A stretch of 37,846 nt of DNA, taken from contig DESK01000017.1 of NCBI GenBank assembly GCA_002361955.1, forward strand, positions 1 to 37,846, given 5' to 3'. Source of the stretch: Lachnospiraceae bacterium UBA3316. GTDB lineage: Bacteria; Bacillota; Clostridia; Lachnospirales; Lachnospiraceae. Position numbers and translations under genes: made by a program. The notes beneath the pieces are model-generated. The model searched no databases, was not told where the DNA came from, and saw only the letters and a program-made list of their open reading frames with translations. Below, piece by piece: positions 15,814 to 24,099 of the stretch (its first letter is position 1; each line of letters begins with the position of its first letter).

Positions 15814-16704
15814 TCACAGCATGGCAAATACCACCCGGATCGCTTCCACGCCCAGAACCTCCAGGGCCACGCCTGCCACCGCGGACACGGCGTAAAGCAA
15901 ACCGACGATTTTTAAATTCTCTCTCTTGTTCTCATTCATGCGAAAGAGAACCACAAGGCCCATGCCCGCGCCGGTGCACAGTCCTGCCACCACAGAGGCA
16001 AAGCTGATGGCCTCATTGAGATACAGCTCTGTCAGCATCACCGAAGCCGCGCAGTTGGGGATCAGGCCGATGACAGCGGCGATCAGCGGCTGGAAAACAG
16101 AATCTCCCAGCAGAAGCCACGACAGCCTCTCCACGCCCAGCAGCTCGATGGCAAGGCTTAAAAGTCCTGTAAATATAAAAATGTAGATAAAGATCTGCAC
16201 TGTGTGGTGTACCGCCGCCCGGAAAATCCCTCCCCGGCCGCCGTCATGGTCATGTCCATGGCAGCCGCAGTCGGCACAGATCCGCTCCATATCCGCCCGG
16301 CTGTCATGCCGTCCGGGGATCAGGAAATCAACCAGATATCCGGCCACCATGCCGATCACCACCTTCACGATCAAAAGCGCCAGAATATCCGAACCGCCGC
16401 CCGGATGGCTCAAAAGGATCGGCACTGCCTCGTCCGATGTGGCTAAAAACACAGCCAGCAGGGTGCCAGGTGTGATAATCCCCGCGGCATAGAGATTCGC
16501 CGCCACAACGGAGAAACCGCACTGGGGAACGCATCCTAAAAGGGCCCCCACCACAGGGCCTGCCCAGCCCACCTTCACCAGCATCCGGTTCATGTATTCG
16601 CCGGAGTGCTTCTCCAGCCATTCCATCAGAAGAAATGCCGCAAACAGAAACGGCAGCATCTTTACACTGTCCAACACGGTATCCATCAAAATATCAACTA
16701 TCAT
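15814..16704 (-). CDS. Putative heavy-metal/manganese exporter (ArsP_2-like membrane protein)
   Basis: This 296-residue polytopic membrane protein has about 8-10 helices in two halves. It resembles the ArsP_2 'putative 10TM heavy-metal exporter' family, also annotated as a putative manganese transporter or arsenic efflux protein. The paired motifs CVPQCGFS (58-65) and PNCAAS sit in equivalent helices. The loop CADCGCHGHDHD (143-154) is rich in Cys and His and could bind metal. TSDEAVPILL (89-98) is another conserved stretch. The substrate is not proven. It is divergent from an MntP-like gene, which supports a metal-efflux theme. The start ATG at 16704 has only a weak GGGGA site. Confidence 0.75.
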   Translation of the reverse strand: MIVDILMDTVLDSVKMLPFLFAAFLLMEWLEKHSGEYMNRMLVKVGWAGPVVGALLGCVPQCGFSVVAANLYAAGIITPGTLLAVFLATSDEAVPILLSHPGGGSDILALLIVKVVIGMVAGYLVDFLIPGRHDSRADMERICADCGCHGHDHDGGRGGIFRAAVHHTVQIFIYIFIFTGLLSLAIELLGVERLSWLLLGDSVFQPLIAAVIGLIPNCAASVMLTELYLNEAISFASVVAGLCTGAGMGLVVLFRMNENKRENLKIVGLLYAVSAVAGVALEVLGVEAIRVVFAML

Positions 16705-16726
16705 ACAGTCCCCTATCCTTCTATCG

Positions 16727-16801
16727 GGCGGAGCATACTCCGCCGGTTTCTCAGATTTTGCGCTACTTTGGCATCATACCATGGAATTTTTATTTCCACA
16801 A
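16727..16801 (-). promoter_or_regulatory. Promoter and palindrome upstream of the ArsP_2-like gene
   Basis: On the minus strand TTGTGG (16801-16796), a 17-base spacer and TATGAT (16778-16773) form a probable promoter. Downstream, GGCGGAG-CATA-CTCCGCC (16727-16744) is a perfect palindrome with 7-base arms, lying in the leader 23-40 bases before the ATG. It could be an operator or an mRNA hairpin. Confidence 0.5.
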
Positions 16802-16910
16802 TATGATTTTTCGTTTGCTCTCTCATTCCACGCCTCTTCCTCTTCCGCTGCCGGTCGCAGGAACCTTTTTCCCCTTTTTGAATACGCTGTAGAGACACCA
16901 TGCGTTTGAA

Positions 16911-16955
16911 ACGGCGCTGCCGTCCCTATGGTCATACGGCGGCAGCTGCTTTTTT
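16911..16955 (+). promoter_or_regulatory. Attenuator-like leader of the MntP-like gene
   Basis: GCTGCCG (16916-16922) pairs with CGGCAGC (16940-16946) and is followed by TGCTTTTTT, a terminator directly upstream of the coding start at 16974. A competing hairpin, ACGGC-GCT-GCCGT (16911-16923), uses the same left arm. Known mntP genes are often under a Mn2+ riboswitch (yybP-ykoY), but I do not see that core here. The region 16802-16910 shows no other clear motif. Confidence 0.5.
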
Positions 16956-16973
16956 ATAGGAAGAGGTGATTGT

Positions 16974-17516
16974 ATGAATATTTTTCTGGCTCTTCTGATC
17001 GGCCTGGCCGTAAACCTGGATAACCTGCTGATCGGCATTCATCTGGGACTCCGCCGCCAGAGGCTCACCCTGTGGCAGAACCTGGTGATCAGCGGCACCA
17101 CCGGGCTGTGCGCCTTCGGTTCCGTGTACGCCGCCCGGCTGATCTCCGGCAGCTTTCTGGCCGGCACAAACCTGATCGGGGCAGCGATCATGATTTTTTT
17201 CGGGATCTTCTGTCTGTATCAGAGCCTCACAGAAAAGGAGGCCTCCCCCTCCCTGGACGCCTCCCCCCGGTTTCTGGATATTCTGATTCTGGGCTTTGTG
17301 CTGGCGGTAAACTGCATTCCGCCTTCCCTGGCCGCAGGAGCCATGGGGCTTTCCCCCTGGTGGGTGGGGCTTTTTTCCACCCTCTTCTCCTTCCTCAGCA
17401 TCCATGCCAGCATCCTTCTGGGCCAGAGGTTCCTGCATTATCGCGGCTTCTCCCTGCTCTCCCCCCTATCGGCAGGACTGCTGATCCTGATCGGAGGCCT
17501 GGAGATGTTTCTGTAA
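16974..17516 (+). CDS. MntP/YtaF-family membrane protein, putative manganese efflux
   Basis: The 180-residue integral membrane protein has six predicted helices in two homologous halves, as in the MntP/YtaF (DUF204) family. The first half has LAVNLDNLLIGI (11-22, Asp16) and the second VLAVNCIPPSLAAG at the equivalent place. It resembles YtaF slightly more than E. coli MntP, because the second half lacks the acidic residue of the duplicated motif. A role in Mn2+ export, or in sporulation as for YtaF, is inferred. A GAGGTGA site precedes the ATG, and the gene follows an attenuator-like hairpin. Confidence 0.75.
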   Translation: MNIFLALLIGLAVNLDNLLIGIHLGLRRQRLTLWQNLVISGTTGLCAFGSVYAARLISGSFLAGTNLIGAAIMIFFGIFCLYQSLTEKEASPSLDASPRFLDILILGFVLAVNCIPPSLAAGAMGLSPWWVGLFSTLFSFLSIHASILLGQRFLHYRGFSLLSPLSAGLLILIGGLEMFL

Positions 17517-17589
17517 CGCCGCGGTTTTTTTCAAAGAATCTCACAAATCGTTTTCATAGCCCAGAAAATCCAGAGGGACTTTCTATAAC

Positions 17590-17638
17590 AAAAAAGCATT
17601 TTCAAGGGCGCCTGGGCGCAGCTTGAAAATGCTTTTTT
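17590..17638. terminator. Strong bidirectional terminator
   Basis: AAAAAAGCATTTTCAAG (17590-17606) pairs perfectly with CTTGAAAATGCTTTTTT (17622-17638), with GCGC-CTGG-GCGC inside. It ends both the MntP-like gene (+) and glcK (-). Confidence 0.93.
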
Positions 17639-17654
17639 CAGATAACTGTAACGA

Positions 17655-18590
17655 TTACTCCAATACCATCCTGGCCGCTCCGAAGATGCCGGCGTCGTTT
17701 CCTAATTTCGCCAGTGAAAACTCCGCGGCTCTGCATGCGGAAAATGCCCGCTCCATATAGTGTTTCTTCACCACATCCAGCAGCACGTCTCCCGCCTTGG
17801 ACACGCCGCCGCCGATCACGATCACCTGAGGATCTACCACTGCGGCGATGGACGCCAGGGCTGTTCCCAGATATTTTCCAAATTCCTCTGCCACCTCACA
17901 GGCCAGCGGATCCCCGGCCTTCACGGCGTCAAAAACAGATTTGGCGGAAACGGAATTTCCCCGCAAAACGGAGGGAGCGTCGCTTGCTTCCAGCTTTTTG
18001 TTTGCCAGGTAAACGATTCCCGTAGCGGAGGCTACCTGCTCCAGGCATCCTGTATTCCCGCAGTTGCAGGGCTTATCGACCGGAGCCTCCACGGGCATAT
18101 GGCCGATCTCGCCGCCGGCGCCATGGCTGCCTGAGAGGATTTTCTCTCCCAGAATAATGCCGCCGCCTACGCCTGTTCCCAAAGTCACCATCACAAGATT
18201 TTTGTAGCCTTCGCCGCCGCCCTTCCACATCTCTCCGAGAGCCGCCACGTTGGCGTCATTTCCCACCTTTGTGGTAATGCCCAAAATCCTTGTCATGTCT
18301 GCCGCCAGTTCCACCCGTCCCCAGTGCAGGTTGACCGCTGTGGGAACCACGCCGTTTTCGTCCACAGGTCCCGGCACGCCTACGCCTACGCCTGTGATAT
18401 CCGCCTTATCAATCCCCTTCTTGGCGATCTCCCCCTCAATGGCCGCAGCCACGTCGGGAATAATATATTTTCCATTATCTTCTGTGCGTGTCTTGATCTC
18501 CCACTTATCCAGCACATTTCCCTCTGTATCAAAAAGACCGCACTTTACGGTCGTTCCGCCGATATCGATGCCAAAACAATATTTACTCAT
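17655..18590 (-). CDS. glcK: ROK-family glucokinase
   Basis: This 311-residue ATP-dependent glucokinase converts glucose to glucose-6-phosphate. GIDIGGT (7-13) is the phosphate-binding motif and GNDANVAALGE contains the catalytic Asp112. LGTGVGGGII (137-146) is the second ATP motif. His164 (GEIGHMPV) and CNCGNTGC (Cys175, 177, 182) form the ROK zinc site. Length fits clostridial GlcK. GGAGG lies upstream of the ATG at 18590. It is 68 bases downstream of hprK on the same strand and can phosphorylate glucose released by the MalQ encoded further upstream. Confidence 0.95.
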   Translation of the reverse strand: MSKYCFGIDIGGTTVKCGLFDTEGNVLDKWEIKTRTEDNGKYIIPDVAAAIEGEIAKKGIDKADITGVGVGVPGPVDENGVVPTAVNLHWGRVELAADMTRILGITTKVGNDANVAALGEMWKGGGEGYKNLVMVTLGTGVGGGIILGEKILSGSHGAGGEIGHMPVEAPVDKPCNCGNTGCLEQVASATGIVYLANKKLEASDAPSVLRGNSVSAKSVFDAVKAGDPLACEVAEEFGKYLGTALASIAAVVDPQVIVIGGGVSKAGDVLLDVVKKHYMERAFSACRAAEFSLAKLGNDAGIFGAARMVLE

Positions 18591-18658
18591 GTCTGCTCCT
18601 ACCTCCTGCTCATGTATAATGTTTTGCGTTTCATTCGTCCGCTCCGCTCACAGCAGCT

Positions 18659-19591
18659 TTAATTCTGCCTGCCCTTAGCCAGGGACTCCTGCACGCGCTT
18701 GTACAGCTCCTGGGCCGCATTGTAGCCCATCTTCTTCTGCCTGTGGTTGACTGCGGCAGACTCCACGATGACCGCCAGATTCCGTCCCGGACGGATTGGC
18801 AGAGAATGACATACGATTTTATTTCCCAGGATCTCGGTGTATTTTTCCTCCAGTCCCAGCCTGTCATACTCCTTGTCTTTGTTCCACTCCTCCAGCTTGA
18901 TCACCAGATCGATGTTCTGCGTATTCTTCACGCTTTCCACTCCGAAAAGGGTCTTCACATCGATGATGCCGATGCCCCGCAGTTCGATGAAATGCCTGGT
19001 AATATCGGGAGCCGTCCCCACCAGGGTCACATCGCTCACCTTCCGGATCTCCACCACGTCGTCCGTCACCAGACGGTGCCCCCTCTTGATCAGCTCCAGG
19101 GCCGCCTCACTCTTTCCGATGCCGCTCTCACCCATGATCAGCACGCCCTCGCCGTACACGTCCACCAAAACTCCGTGAATGGAAATGCAGGGCGCCAGCT
19201 CCACATTCAGCCAGCGAATGATCTCCGCCATGAACGCGGATGTGGTCTGGGGGGATTTTAAGATCGGCACGCCATACTTGCGGGCTAGGCTCAGCATATC
19301 CTCGTCTGGCTGGGTTCTCGTGGTATAGATCACACAGGGAATCTTTCTTTCCAGGAACTGCTCATAAACCGGAAGCTTTTTCTCTCTTGGCAAATGCTCC
19401 AGATACGTGTACTCCACATATCCGATAATCTGCACCCTCTCTGAGTCAAAATGGTCAAAGTATCCGGTGAGCTGCAAGGCGGGTCGGTTGATATCCGGCA
19501 GGGTGATCCTGATTTCCGACATATCGATATCCGGCGTCAAATTTTCCAGCTTCATCTGCTCTACAACCTTCGTCAACGCTACACTACTCAT
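18659..19591 (-). CDS. hprK: HPr kinase/phosphorylase
   Basis: This 310-residue bifunctional enzyme phosphorylates and dephosphorylates HPr on the regulatory serine, the central step of catabolite repression in Firmicutes. The P-loop GESGIGKS is at 154-161, the catalytic-region SIHGVLVDVYG at 137-147 and the HPrK signature IELRGIGIIDVKTLFG at 202-217. AAAGGAG lies 7 bases before the ATG. A good promoter (19655-19683) with 12-base tandem repeats behind it lies upstream. The hprK-glcK pair follows malQ, so carbon-control and sugar-kinase genes sit next to the maltose operon. Confidence 0.96.
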   Translation of the reverse strand: MSSVALTKVVEQMKLENLTPDIDMSEIRITLPDINRPALQLTGYFDHFDSERVQIIGYVEYTYLEHLPREKKLPVYEQFLERKIPCVIYTTRTQPDEDMLSLARKYGVPILKSPQTTSAFMAEIIRWLNVELAPCISIHGVLVDVYGEGVLIMGESGIGKSEAALELIKRGHRLVTDDVVEIRKVSDVTLVGTAPDITRHFIELRGIGIIDVKTLFGVESVKNTQNIDLVIKLEEWNKDKEYDRLGLEEKYTEILGNKIVCHSLPIRPGRNLAVIVESAAVNHRQKKMGYNAAQELYKRVQESLAKGRQN

Positions 19592-19654
19592 CTGTCCTCT
19601 CCTTTAATTATAATGCGGGACAAAGTCCCTTAGATCCTCTATTCCGATAAGAAG

Positions 19655-19683
19655 ATTATAAGTGTTTTTTTCTTCGGTGTAAA
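19655..19683 (-). promoter_or_regulatory. hprK promoter
   Basis: On the minus strand TTTACA (19683-19678), a 17-base spacer and TATAAT (19660-19655) give a near-consensus sigma-A promoter. The leader to the hprK ATG is about 57 bases. Confidence 0.75.
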
Positions 19684-19687
19684 GCTT

Positions 19688-19723
19688 TATTCCCAGTTCT
19701 ATTCCCCGTTCTATTCCCAATTC
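19688..19723. repeat. Three 12-bp tandem repeats upstream of hprK promoter
   Basis: TATTCCCAGTTC, TATTCCCCGTTC and TATTCCCAATTC follow one another without gaps (19688-19699, 19700-19711, 19712-19723). They end 4 bases from the -35 element. The period is close to one helical turn, so they could be sites for an activator bound on one face of the DNA. Confidence 0.65.
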
Positions 19724-19734
19724 ATCCTTCCGTA

Positions 19735-19852
19735 ATTACTGTTCACTTCGTTCACAGTAATATTCGCAAATCCGTTTATAATTGCCTGCGGCAATGGGAT
19801 TTGCTCACACCAGAATCACTTTCTTACGGTCTGTGCAGTAAATGCACAGACC
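19735..19852. repeat. Three-hairpin structured repeat, copy A
   Basis: Hairpin 1 is ATTACTGT (19735-19742) with ACAGTAAT (19754-19761), 11-base loop. Hairpin 2 is GCAAATCC (19766-19773) with GGATTTGC (19797-19804), and an inner ATTGCC-TGC-GGCAAT. Hairpin 3 is GGTCTGTGCA (19828-19837) with TGCACAGACC (19843-19852). The string TTCTTACGGTCT before and in hairpin 3 recurs in copy B at 30364-30554. Copy A ends on the malQ stop codon and lies upstream of hprK. Confidence 0.75.
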
Positions 19853-21354
19853 TACATGAACAGTACCCTTCCGTACCGTTTCGTCATCTCCAGGATTTCC
19901 TGCTTAAGTTTTTCCGTCAGTTCCTCCCCGGTAAGCCTCCAGCGCCAGTTTGTCCCTACCGTAGAAGGCCGGTTCATCCGACATCCATTGCCATAGCCCA
20001 GATAATCCTGCATGGGAATGATGCAGGCTCTGGAGCTGCTGCGCATGACCAGGCTGATAAACGCCCTGGGAAGCTCCCCGTCCGGCGTATAGTAATCACA
20101 GAGATACTTTCTGGCCATCTGCCGCTCCTCCTCCGTGATGCTTTCAAACCAGCCCGCGATCGTCTCGTTGTCATGGGTTCCTGTATAGGCCACACTGTTT
20201 TCCGTATAATTATGGGGCAGGTAATCGTTCGCCGAGCCGGAATCCCGGGAATCAAAGGCAAACTCCAGCACCTTCATGCCCGGAAAACCGCTGTCCTTCA
20301 CCAGCCTGCGCACAGAGTCGGTCACATACCCCAAATCCTCCGCGATCACCTCATGCCAGCCCAGACGCTCCTCCACCCGGCGGAACAGGTCGATGCCCGG
20401 CCCCTTCTCCCACCGCCCGTTCACTGCGGAGGTCTCCCCATAGGGAATCGCGTAGTACTCGTCAAAGCCTCTGAAATGGTCAATGCGCACCACGTCATAC
20501 AGCTGGAAGCAGTACCAGAGCCTCGTAACCCACCACTCATAGCCCGTGTCCCTGTGGTAGTCCCAGCGGTACAGAGGATTTCCCCAGAGCTGCCCGTCTG
20601 CGGAAAACCCATCGGGCGGACAGCCCGCCACCGCCGTGGGGATATTATTTTTATCTAACTGAAAAAGCTCCGGATGGGCCCAGGTATCCGCGCTGTCCAT
20701 GGCCACATAGATGGGGATATCCCCGATCAGCCGGATGCCCTTATGGTTGGCATAGGCTTTCAGCGCCCGCCACTGCTTAAAAAACTGAAACTGCAGGTAC
20801 TGCTGAAACTCGATATCAAAATACAGCTCCCTGCGATAGTAATCCATGGCATTTCCCCAGCGCAGCCGGATATCCTCCGCCCACTCTGCCCAGGGAGCGC
20901 CGCCGAACCTGTCTTTCACTGCCATAAACAGCGCATAATCCGCCAGCCACCATTGGTTTTCCTCCACAAACCTCCGGTACTCCTGATTCTCGCTGATCCG
21001 GCTCCTCTCATAGGCCTTCCGCAGCAGCGGGAAGCGTGCCTCATACAGCTTCTGGTAGTCCACATCCCGGGCATCTTCTCCAAAGTCTGCCTCCGCGCAC
21101 TCTTCCTCCGTGAGCACTCCCTCCTCCACCAGCGCCTCCAGGCTGATAAAATAGGGATTCCCCGCGAAGGTGGAAAAGGACTGGTAGGGAGAATCCCCGT
21201 AGCTGGTGGGCCCCAGGGGCAAAATCTGCCAGTAGGTCTGCCCAGCCTCCTTTAGCCAGTCCACAAAGTCATAGGCGCTCTTAGAAAAACAGCCGATTCC
21301 GTACCTGGAGGGAAGGCTGCTGATATGCATTAAAATTCCTGCTGCCCGTTTCAT
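19852..21354 (-). CDS. malQ: 4-alpha-glucanotransferase (amylomaltase)
   Basis: The 500-residue GH77 enzyme transfers glucan chains between maltodextrins and releases glucose from maltose. The catalytic residues are in place: nucleophile Asp292 (VVRIDHFRGF), acid/base Glu339 (IAEDLGYVT) and Asp395 (YTGTHDNETIAGW). The N-terminal LPSRYGIGCFSKSAYDFVDWL pattern and the 250s-loop region are typical, and length matches bacterial MalQ. Its ATG overlaps the stop of the upstream phosphatase gene as ATGA, so translation is coupled. With the PTS permease and phosphatase it forms a maltose operon; GlcK can take up its glucose product. Confidence 0.95.
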   Translation of the reverse strand: MKRAAGILMHISSLPSRYGIGCFSKSAYDFVDWLKEAGQTYWQILPLGPTSYGDSPYQSFSTFAGNPYFISLEALVEEGVLTEEECAEADFGEDARDVDYQKLYEARFPLLRKAYERSRISENQEYRRFVEENQWWLADYALFMAVKDRFGGAPWAEWAEDIRLRWGNAMDYYRRELYFDIEFQQYLQFQFFKQWRALKAYANHKGIRLIGDIPIYVAMDSADTWAHPELFQLDKNNIPTAVAGCPPDGFSADGQLWGNPLYRWDYHRDTGYEWWVTRLWYCFQLYDVVRIDHFRGFDEYYAIPYGETSAVNGRWEKGPGIDLFRRVEERLGWHEVIAEDLGYVTDSVRRLVKDSGFPGMKVLEFAFDSRDSGSANDYLPHNYTENSVAYTGTHDNETIAGWFESITEEERQMARKYLCDYYTPDGELPRAFISLVMRSSSRACIIPMQDYLGYGNGCRMNRPSTVGTNWRWRLTGEELTEKLKQEILEMTKRYGRVLFM

Positions 21355-22226
21355 CTTCGATTCTCTCCTTTCTTTTTCGTCTCTATGAAAACGCCGAAAT
21401 GATCCGATACCTTCGGCTCCTTCCTTCCATTGAACATTACGTTTGAGCTGGCTACAGATACCTTTTTACTGCACCAGATATGGTCGATGCGCATCCCCGC
21501 CGCTCCGGCGTCCTTCTCATCCAGAAGCTTCCGCCAGCCGTCGATGACTCCCTCCACGGTGATGCCGCTGTCCTTTTTCTCCGCCAGCTCCCAGGTATCC
21601 TGCCAGCCATGGCTTTTGATATAGTCGTAGCCCTGTCCCCGGACGGCTGCCGGGCTGTTAAAATCTCCCATAAGCCATACGGTTCCCTGCTCCCTGGGCC
21701 CTTTCAGCCTCTTCTCCAGCTCCTGCCACTGGTTCAGGAAGGGTTCCTCCTCATCCTCCCACCAGCCCATATGCGCCGTGTAGAACCAGTCCTCAAGGCC
21801 CTCCGCCCGGATTCCCAAAACCTTCCTGGTCTTCCAGACGTTATAGTCCCGCACCCTGCTGATATAGAAGGAATCCGTCTCCAGGATCTTCCCTTCCGGC
21901 ACAAGAAAGGCCATGCCTTCATCGTATTTCCCATAACCAAGTTTCGCGGAAATCCAGGTCCAGCTGCACAAAATCCCTGCTTCCCTGATCATTTTTGCCG
22001 CCCGGAAGGCGTGGTTATCCTGCCGGACAGGGACTTCCTCCCCCTGTGCCCGGACGAACCCGGACGCCGCGAGCCCTTCCGCCTCCGGCGCATCCGCCGA
22101 CTGATTGACCTCCTGCAATGCGATGATATCCGGCTTCTCCCGGCATACGGCCTCCACGAACCATCCAAGCTTTTTCTCATAATCTTTCTCGACCAGGCTG
22201 TGGGTATTTAATGTTAAAATTTTCAC
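21351..22226 (-). CDS. mapP: Endonuclease/exonuclease/phosphatase-fold hydrolase, probable maltose-6'-phosphate phosphatase
   Basis: The 291-residue protein has the EEP (DNase I-like) fold with all active-site motifs: LNTHS (Asn7), ALQEV (Glu39), TAHMGWW (His152), GDFNS (Asp188, Asn190), IDHIW (Asp248, His249) and SDHFG (Asp275, His276). On its own this would be a generic phosphatase or nuclease. The context is decisive: it sits between a maltose/glucose-family PTS permease and malQ. In Enterococcus faecalis an EEP protein of this kind, MapP, removes the phosphate from maltose-6'-phosphate made by the PTS. The same job is inferred here. The start is a GTG at 22226 after GGGAGG. Confidence 0.7.
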   Translation of the reverse strand: MKILTLNTHSLVEKDYEKKLGWFVEAVCREKPDIIALQEVNQSADAPEAEGLAASGFVRAQGEEVPVRQDNHAFRAAKMIREAGILCSWTWISAKLGYGKYDEGMAFLVPEGKILETDSFYISRVRDYNVWKTRKVLGIRAEGLEDWFYTAHMGWWEDEEEPFLNQWQELEKRLKGPREQGTVWLMGDFNSPAAVRGQGYDYIKSHGWQDTWELAEKKDSGITVEGVIDGWRKLLDEKDAGAAGMRIDHIWCSKKVSVASSNVMFNGRKEPKVSDHFGVFIETKKKGENRR

Positions 22227-22251
22227 CGCAAATATCCTCCCTTTTTACAAA

Positions 22252-22282
22252 ACCGGGCGAAGCAGACTCCGCCCCGTCCGGT
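22252..22282 (-). promoter_or_regulatory. Intercistronic hairpin between PTS and phosphatase genes
   Basis: GGGCG (22255-22259) pairs with CGCCC (22270-22274), and ACC with GGT outside. Read on the minus strand it ends CCCGGTTTTGT. It could be a leaky terminator or an mRNA-stability element that lowers expression of the distal genes relative to the permease. Confidence 0.4.
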
Positions 22283-22293
22283 GATCCGTGTTA

Positions 22294-23991
22294 TCACAAG
22301 ATATCGTTAATGTCTGATTTCAATACATCGGCTTTCGGCCCATAGATCGCCTGGATGCCATTGTCTTTCTTCACCAGCCCCATGGCTCCCTCTGCCTTCC
22401 ATGCCGCCAGATCCGCCACCTTTTCCAGATCCTTCACCGTGACGCGCAGGCGGGTCATGCAGGCGTCCACAAGTACGATATTTTCACGTCCGCCCAGCAG
22501 GCCGATGATGCGCTCCGGCTGCCCGCTTCCATTGGCGGTTTCCGCCTTATGCGCCGTTCCGCCGTTCTCCTCGCCATTATCATCTGTATAATTTCCCAGA
22601 CGTCCCGGCGTCGCGAACCGAAACTTTCCTATCATAAAGTACGCCACCACGTAGCCCACCGCAAAAAAGACGGCCACGCAGATGATAAAGTTGATGATAT
22701 CGCCGCCCAGTCCTGCTTTCAGCGACATGGGCACCCTGGTAAAGAATTCCAGGTTTCCGAAGGAATGAAGCCTCAGATTGATGATCCCCGCCATGGCAAA
22801 GGCGCATCCCTGCAGAATCGCGTAAATCACATACAGGGGCAGGGCGCAAAACATAAACATAAACTCCAGGGGCTCCGTAACGCCTGTCAGGAACACTGCC
22901 AGCGCGGTGGAAAAGAACATGGAACGGTAATTTTTCTTTTTGTCCGGATCCACACGGCGGTACATTGCCAGGGCGATCCCCAGCAGAAGCCCTGTAGCGC
23001 CGATCATCTGCCCCACCTTAAAGCGGGCCGGCGTAACGGTGGCCAGCAGATTCTGGTATGCAGATAAATCTCCGGCATCCTTGAAATTGATCAGGTCGGT
23101 TACCCAGGCCAGCCACAGGGGATCCTGTCCGAATACGGAGGTGCCTGCGTTTAATCCCGTCTGAATCACATAGGTTCCTCCAAAGGACGTGTAGTTCATC
23201 GGAATGGTCAGCATGTGGTGCAGCCCGAAGGGAAGCAGCAGACGCTCCAGGGTACCATAGATAAAGGGCGCCAGCACCGGGGAGGTGGAAGAAGAATTCG
23301 CGATCCACACGCCAAACGCGTTGATCCCCGCCTGAACCACCGGCCACGCCACTGCCATCACGAGAGAAACGACTGTTGAGTAAGCGATTACTGCCAGGGG
23401 CACAAAGCGCTTTCCATTGAAAAACGCCAGCGCGTCGGGCAGCTTGCGGAAGTTATAATATTTATTATATACCACGCCACCCACAAATCCAGAGATAATG
23501 CCTACAAATACGCCCATATTTAACGCAGGCGCCCCCAAAACGGAGGTAAAGTAATTGGCCACCAGCATTTCCTGCCCAAAGAAGGAATGTACCACGGCGC
23601 CTTCCGTGTTCAGCATATCACCCGTCACGCCGAATACCGCCCCTGTGATACAGTTGATCAGCACAAAAGAAATCAATGCCGCAAACGCGCCGCCTGCCCG
23701 CTCCTTTGCCCAGGAGCCTCCGATCGCTGCCGCAAACAGAATATGCAGGTTGTTGATGATGGCCCATCCGATATTTTCCATCGTGCTTCCGATGGTCATC
23801 AGCACAGATATGTCTGCCCCCGCCATCTGGATCAATTTCCCTATACTCAGCATAAGTCCCGCTGCCGGCATGACTGCGATCACTGTCATCAATACCTTAC
23901 CCAGCTTTTGAAGGAAATCAAAGTTGACGCCTCCCTTTTTCTTTTTGGCCTTTTCACTGTCCGCGCCGGAACAAACCATTTTCGTCTTCAT
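22294..23991 (-). CDS. malT: PTS permease EIICB, glucose/maltose family
   Basis: The start is set at the ATG at 23991, which follows GGAGAGGAG; an in-frame ATG at 24030 lacks a site. That gives 565 residues. The EIIC domain has about ten helices (MPAAGLMLSIGKL, LPFGLHHMLTIPMNY, GVTEPLEFMFMF). A linker follows, then an EIIB domain with the phosphorylated Cys511 in DACMTRLR. There is no fused EIIA, so a separate EIIA(Glc)-type protein is needed. The family includes glucose, GlcNAc and maltose transporters. The LacI regulator, phosphatase and malQ neighbours point to maltose, imported as maltose-6'-phosphate. The gene symbol rests on this context. Confidence 0.8.
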   Translation of the reverse strand: MKTKMVCSGADSEKAKKKKGGVNFDFLQKLGKVLMTVIAVMPAAGLMLSIGKLIQMAGADISVLMTIGSTMENIGWAIINNLHILFAAAIGGSWAKERAGGAFAALISFVLINCITGAVFGVTGDMLNTEGAVVHSFFGQEMLVANYFTSVLGAPALNMGVFVGIISGFVGGVVYNKYYNFRKLPDALAFFNGKRFVPLAVIAYSTVVSLVMAVAWPVVQAGINAFGVWIANSSSTSPVLAPFIYGTLERLLLPFGLHHMLTIPMNYTSFGGTYVIQTGLNAGTSVFGQDPLWLAWVTDLINFKDAGDLSAYQNLLATVTPARFKVGQMIGATGLLLGIALAMYRRVDPDKKKNYRSMFFSTALAVFLTGVTEPLEFMFMFCALPLYVIYAILQGCAFAMAGIINLRLHSFGNLEFFTRVPMSLKAGLGGDIINFIICVAVFFAVGYVVAYFMIGKFRFATPGRLGNYTDDNGEENGGTAHKAETANGSGQPERIIGLLGGRENIVLVDACMTRLRVTVKDLEKVADLAAWKAEGAMGLVKKDNGIQAIYGPKADVLKSDINDIL

Positions 23992-24072
23992 ACTACGACT
24001 CTCCTCTCCTTTTTGCATTTTGTTGCACATGTTTATGCATCTCTTTCCGTCTCGTTGTGCAATTTCTATGCA

Positions 24073-24099
24073 ATTATATTAGCGTATTTGCGCAAATAC
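24073..24099 (-). promoter_or_regulatory. -10 and palindromic LacI-type operator of the maltose operon
   Basis: GTATTTGCGCAAATAC (24084-24099) is a perfect 16-base palindrome with the central CG typical of LacI-family operators. It lies 5 bases upstream of a TATAAT -10 (24078-24073 on the minus strand), inside the promoter spacer, so binding would repress the PTS operon. TGCAA and TTGTGCAA half-sites are scattered through 24031-24345. Confidence 0.75.

Noticed and set aside
16802..16955. yybP-ykoY manganese riboswitch upstream of the MntP-like gene
   Set aside because: The expected conserved core sequences were not found by eye; only a terminator-like hairpin and a competing hairpin are supported.
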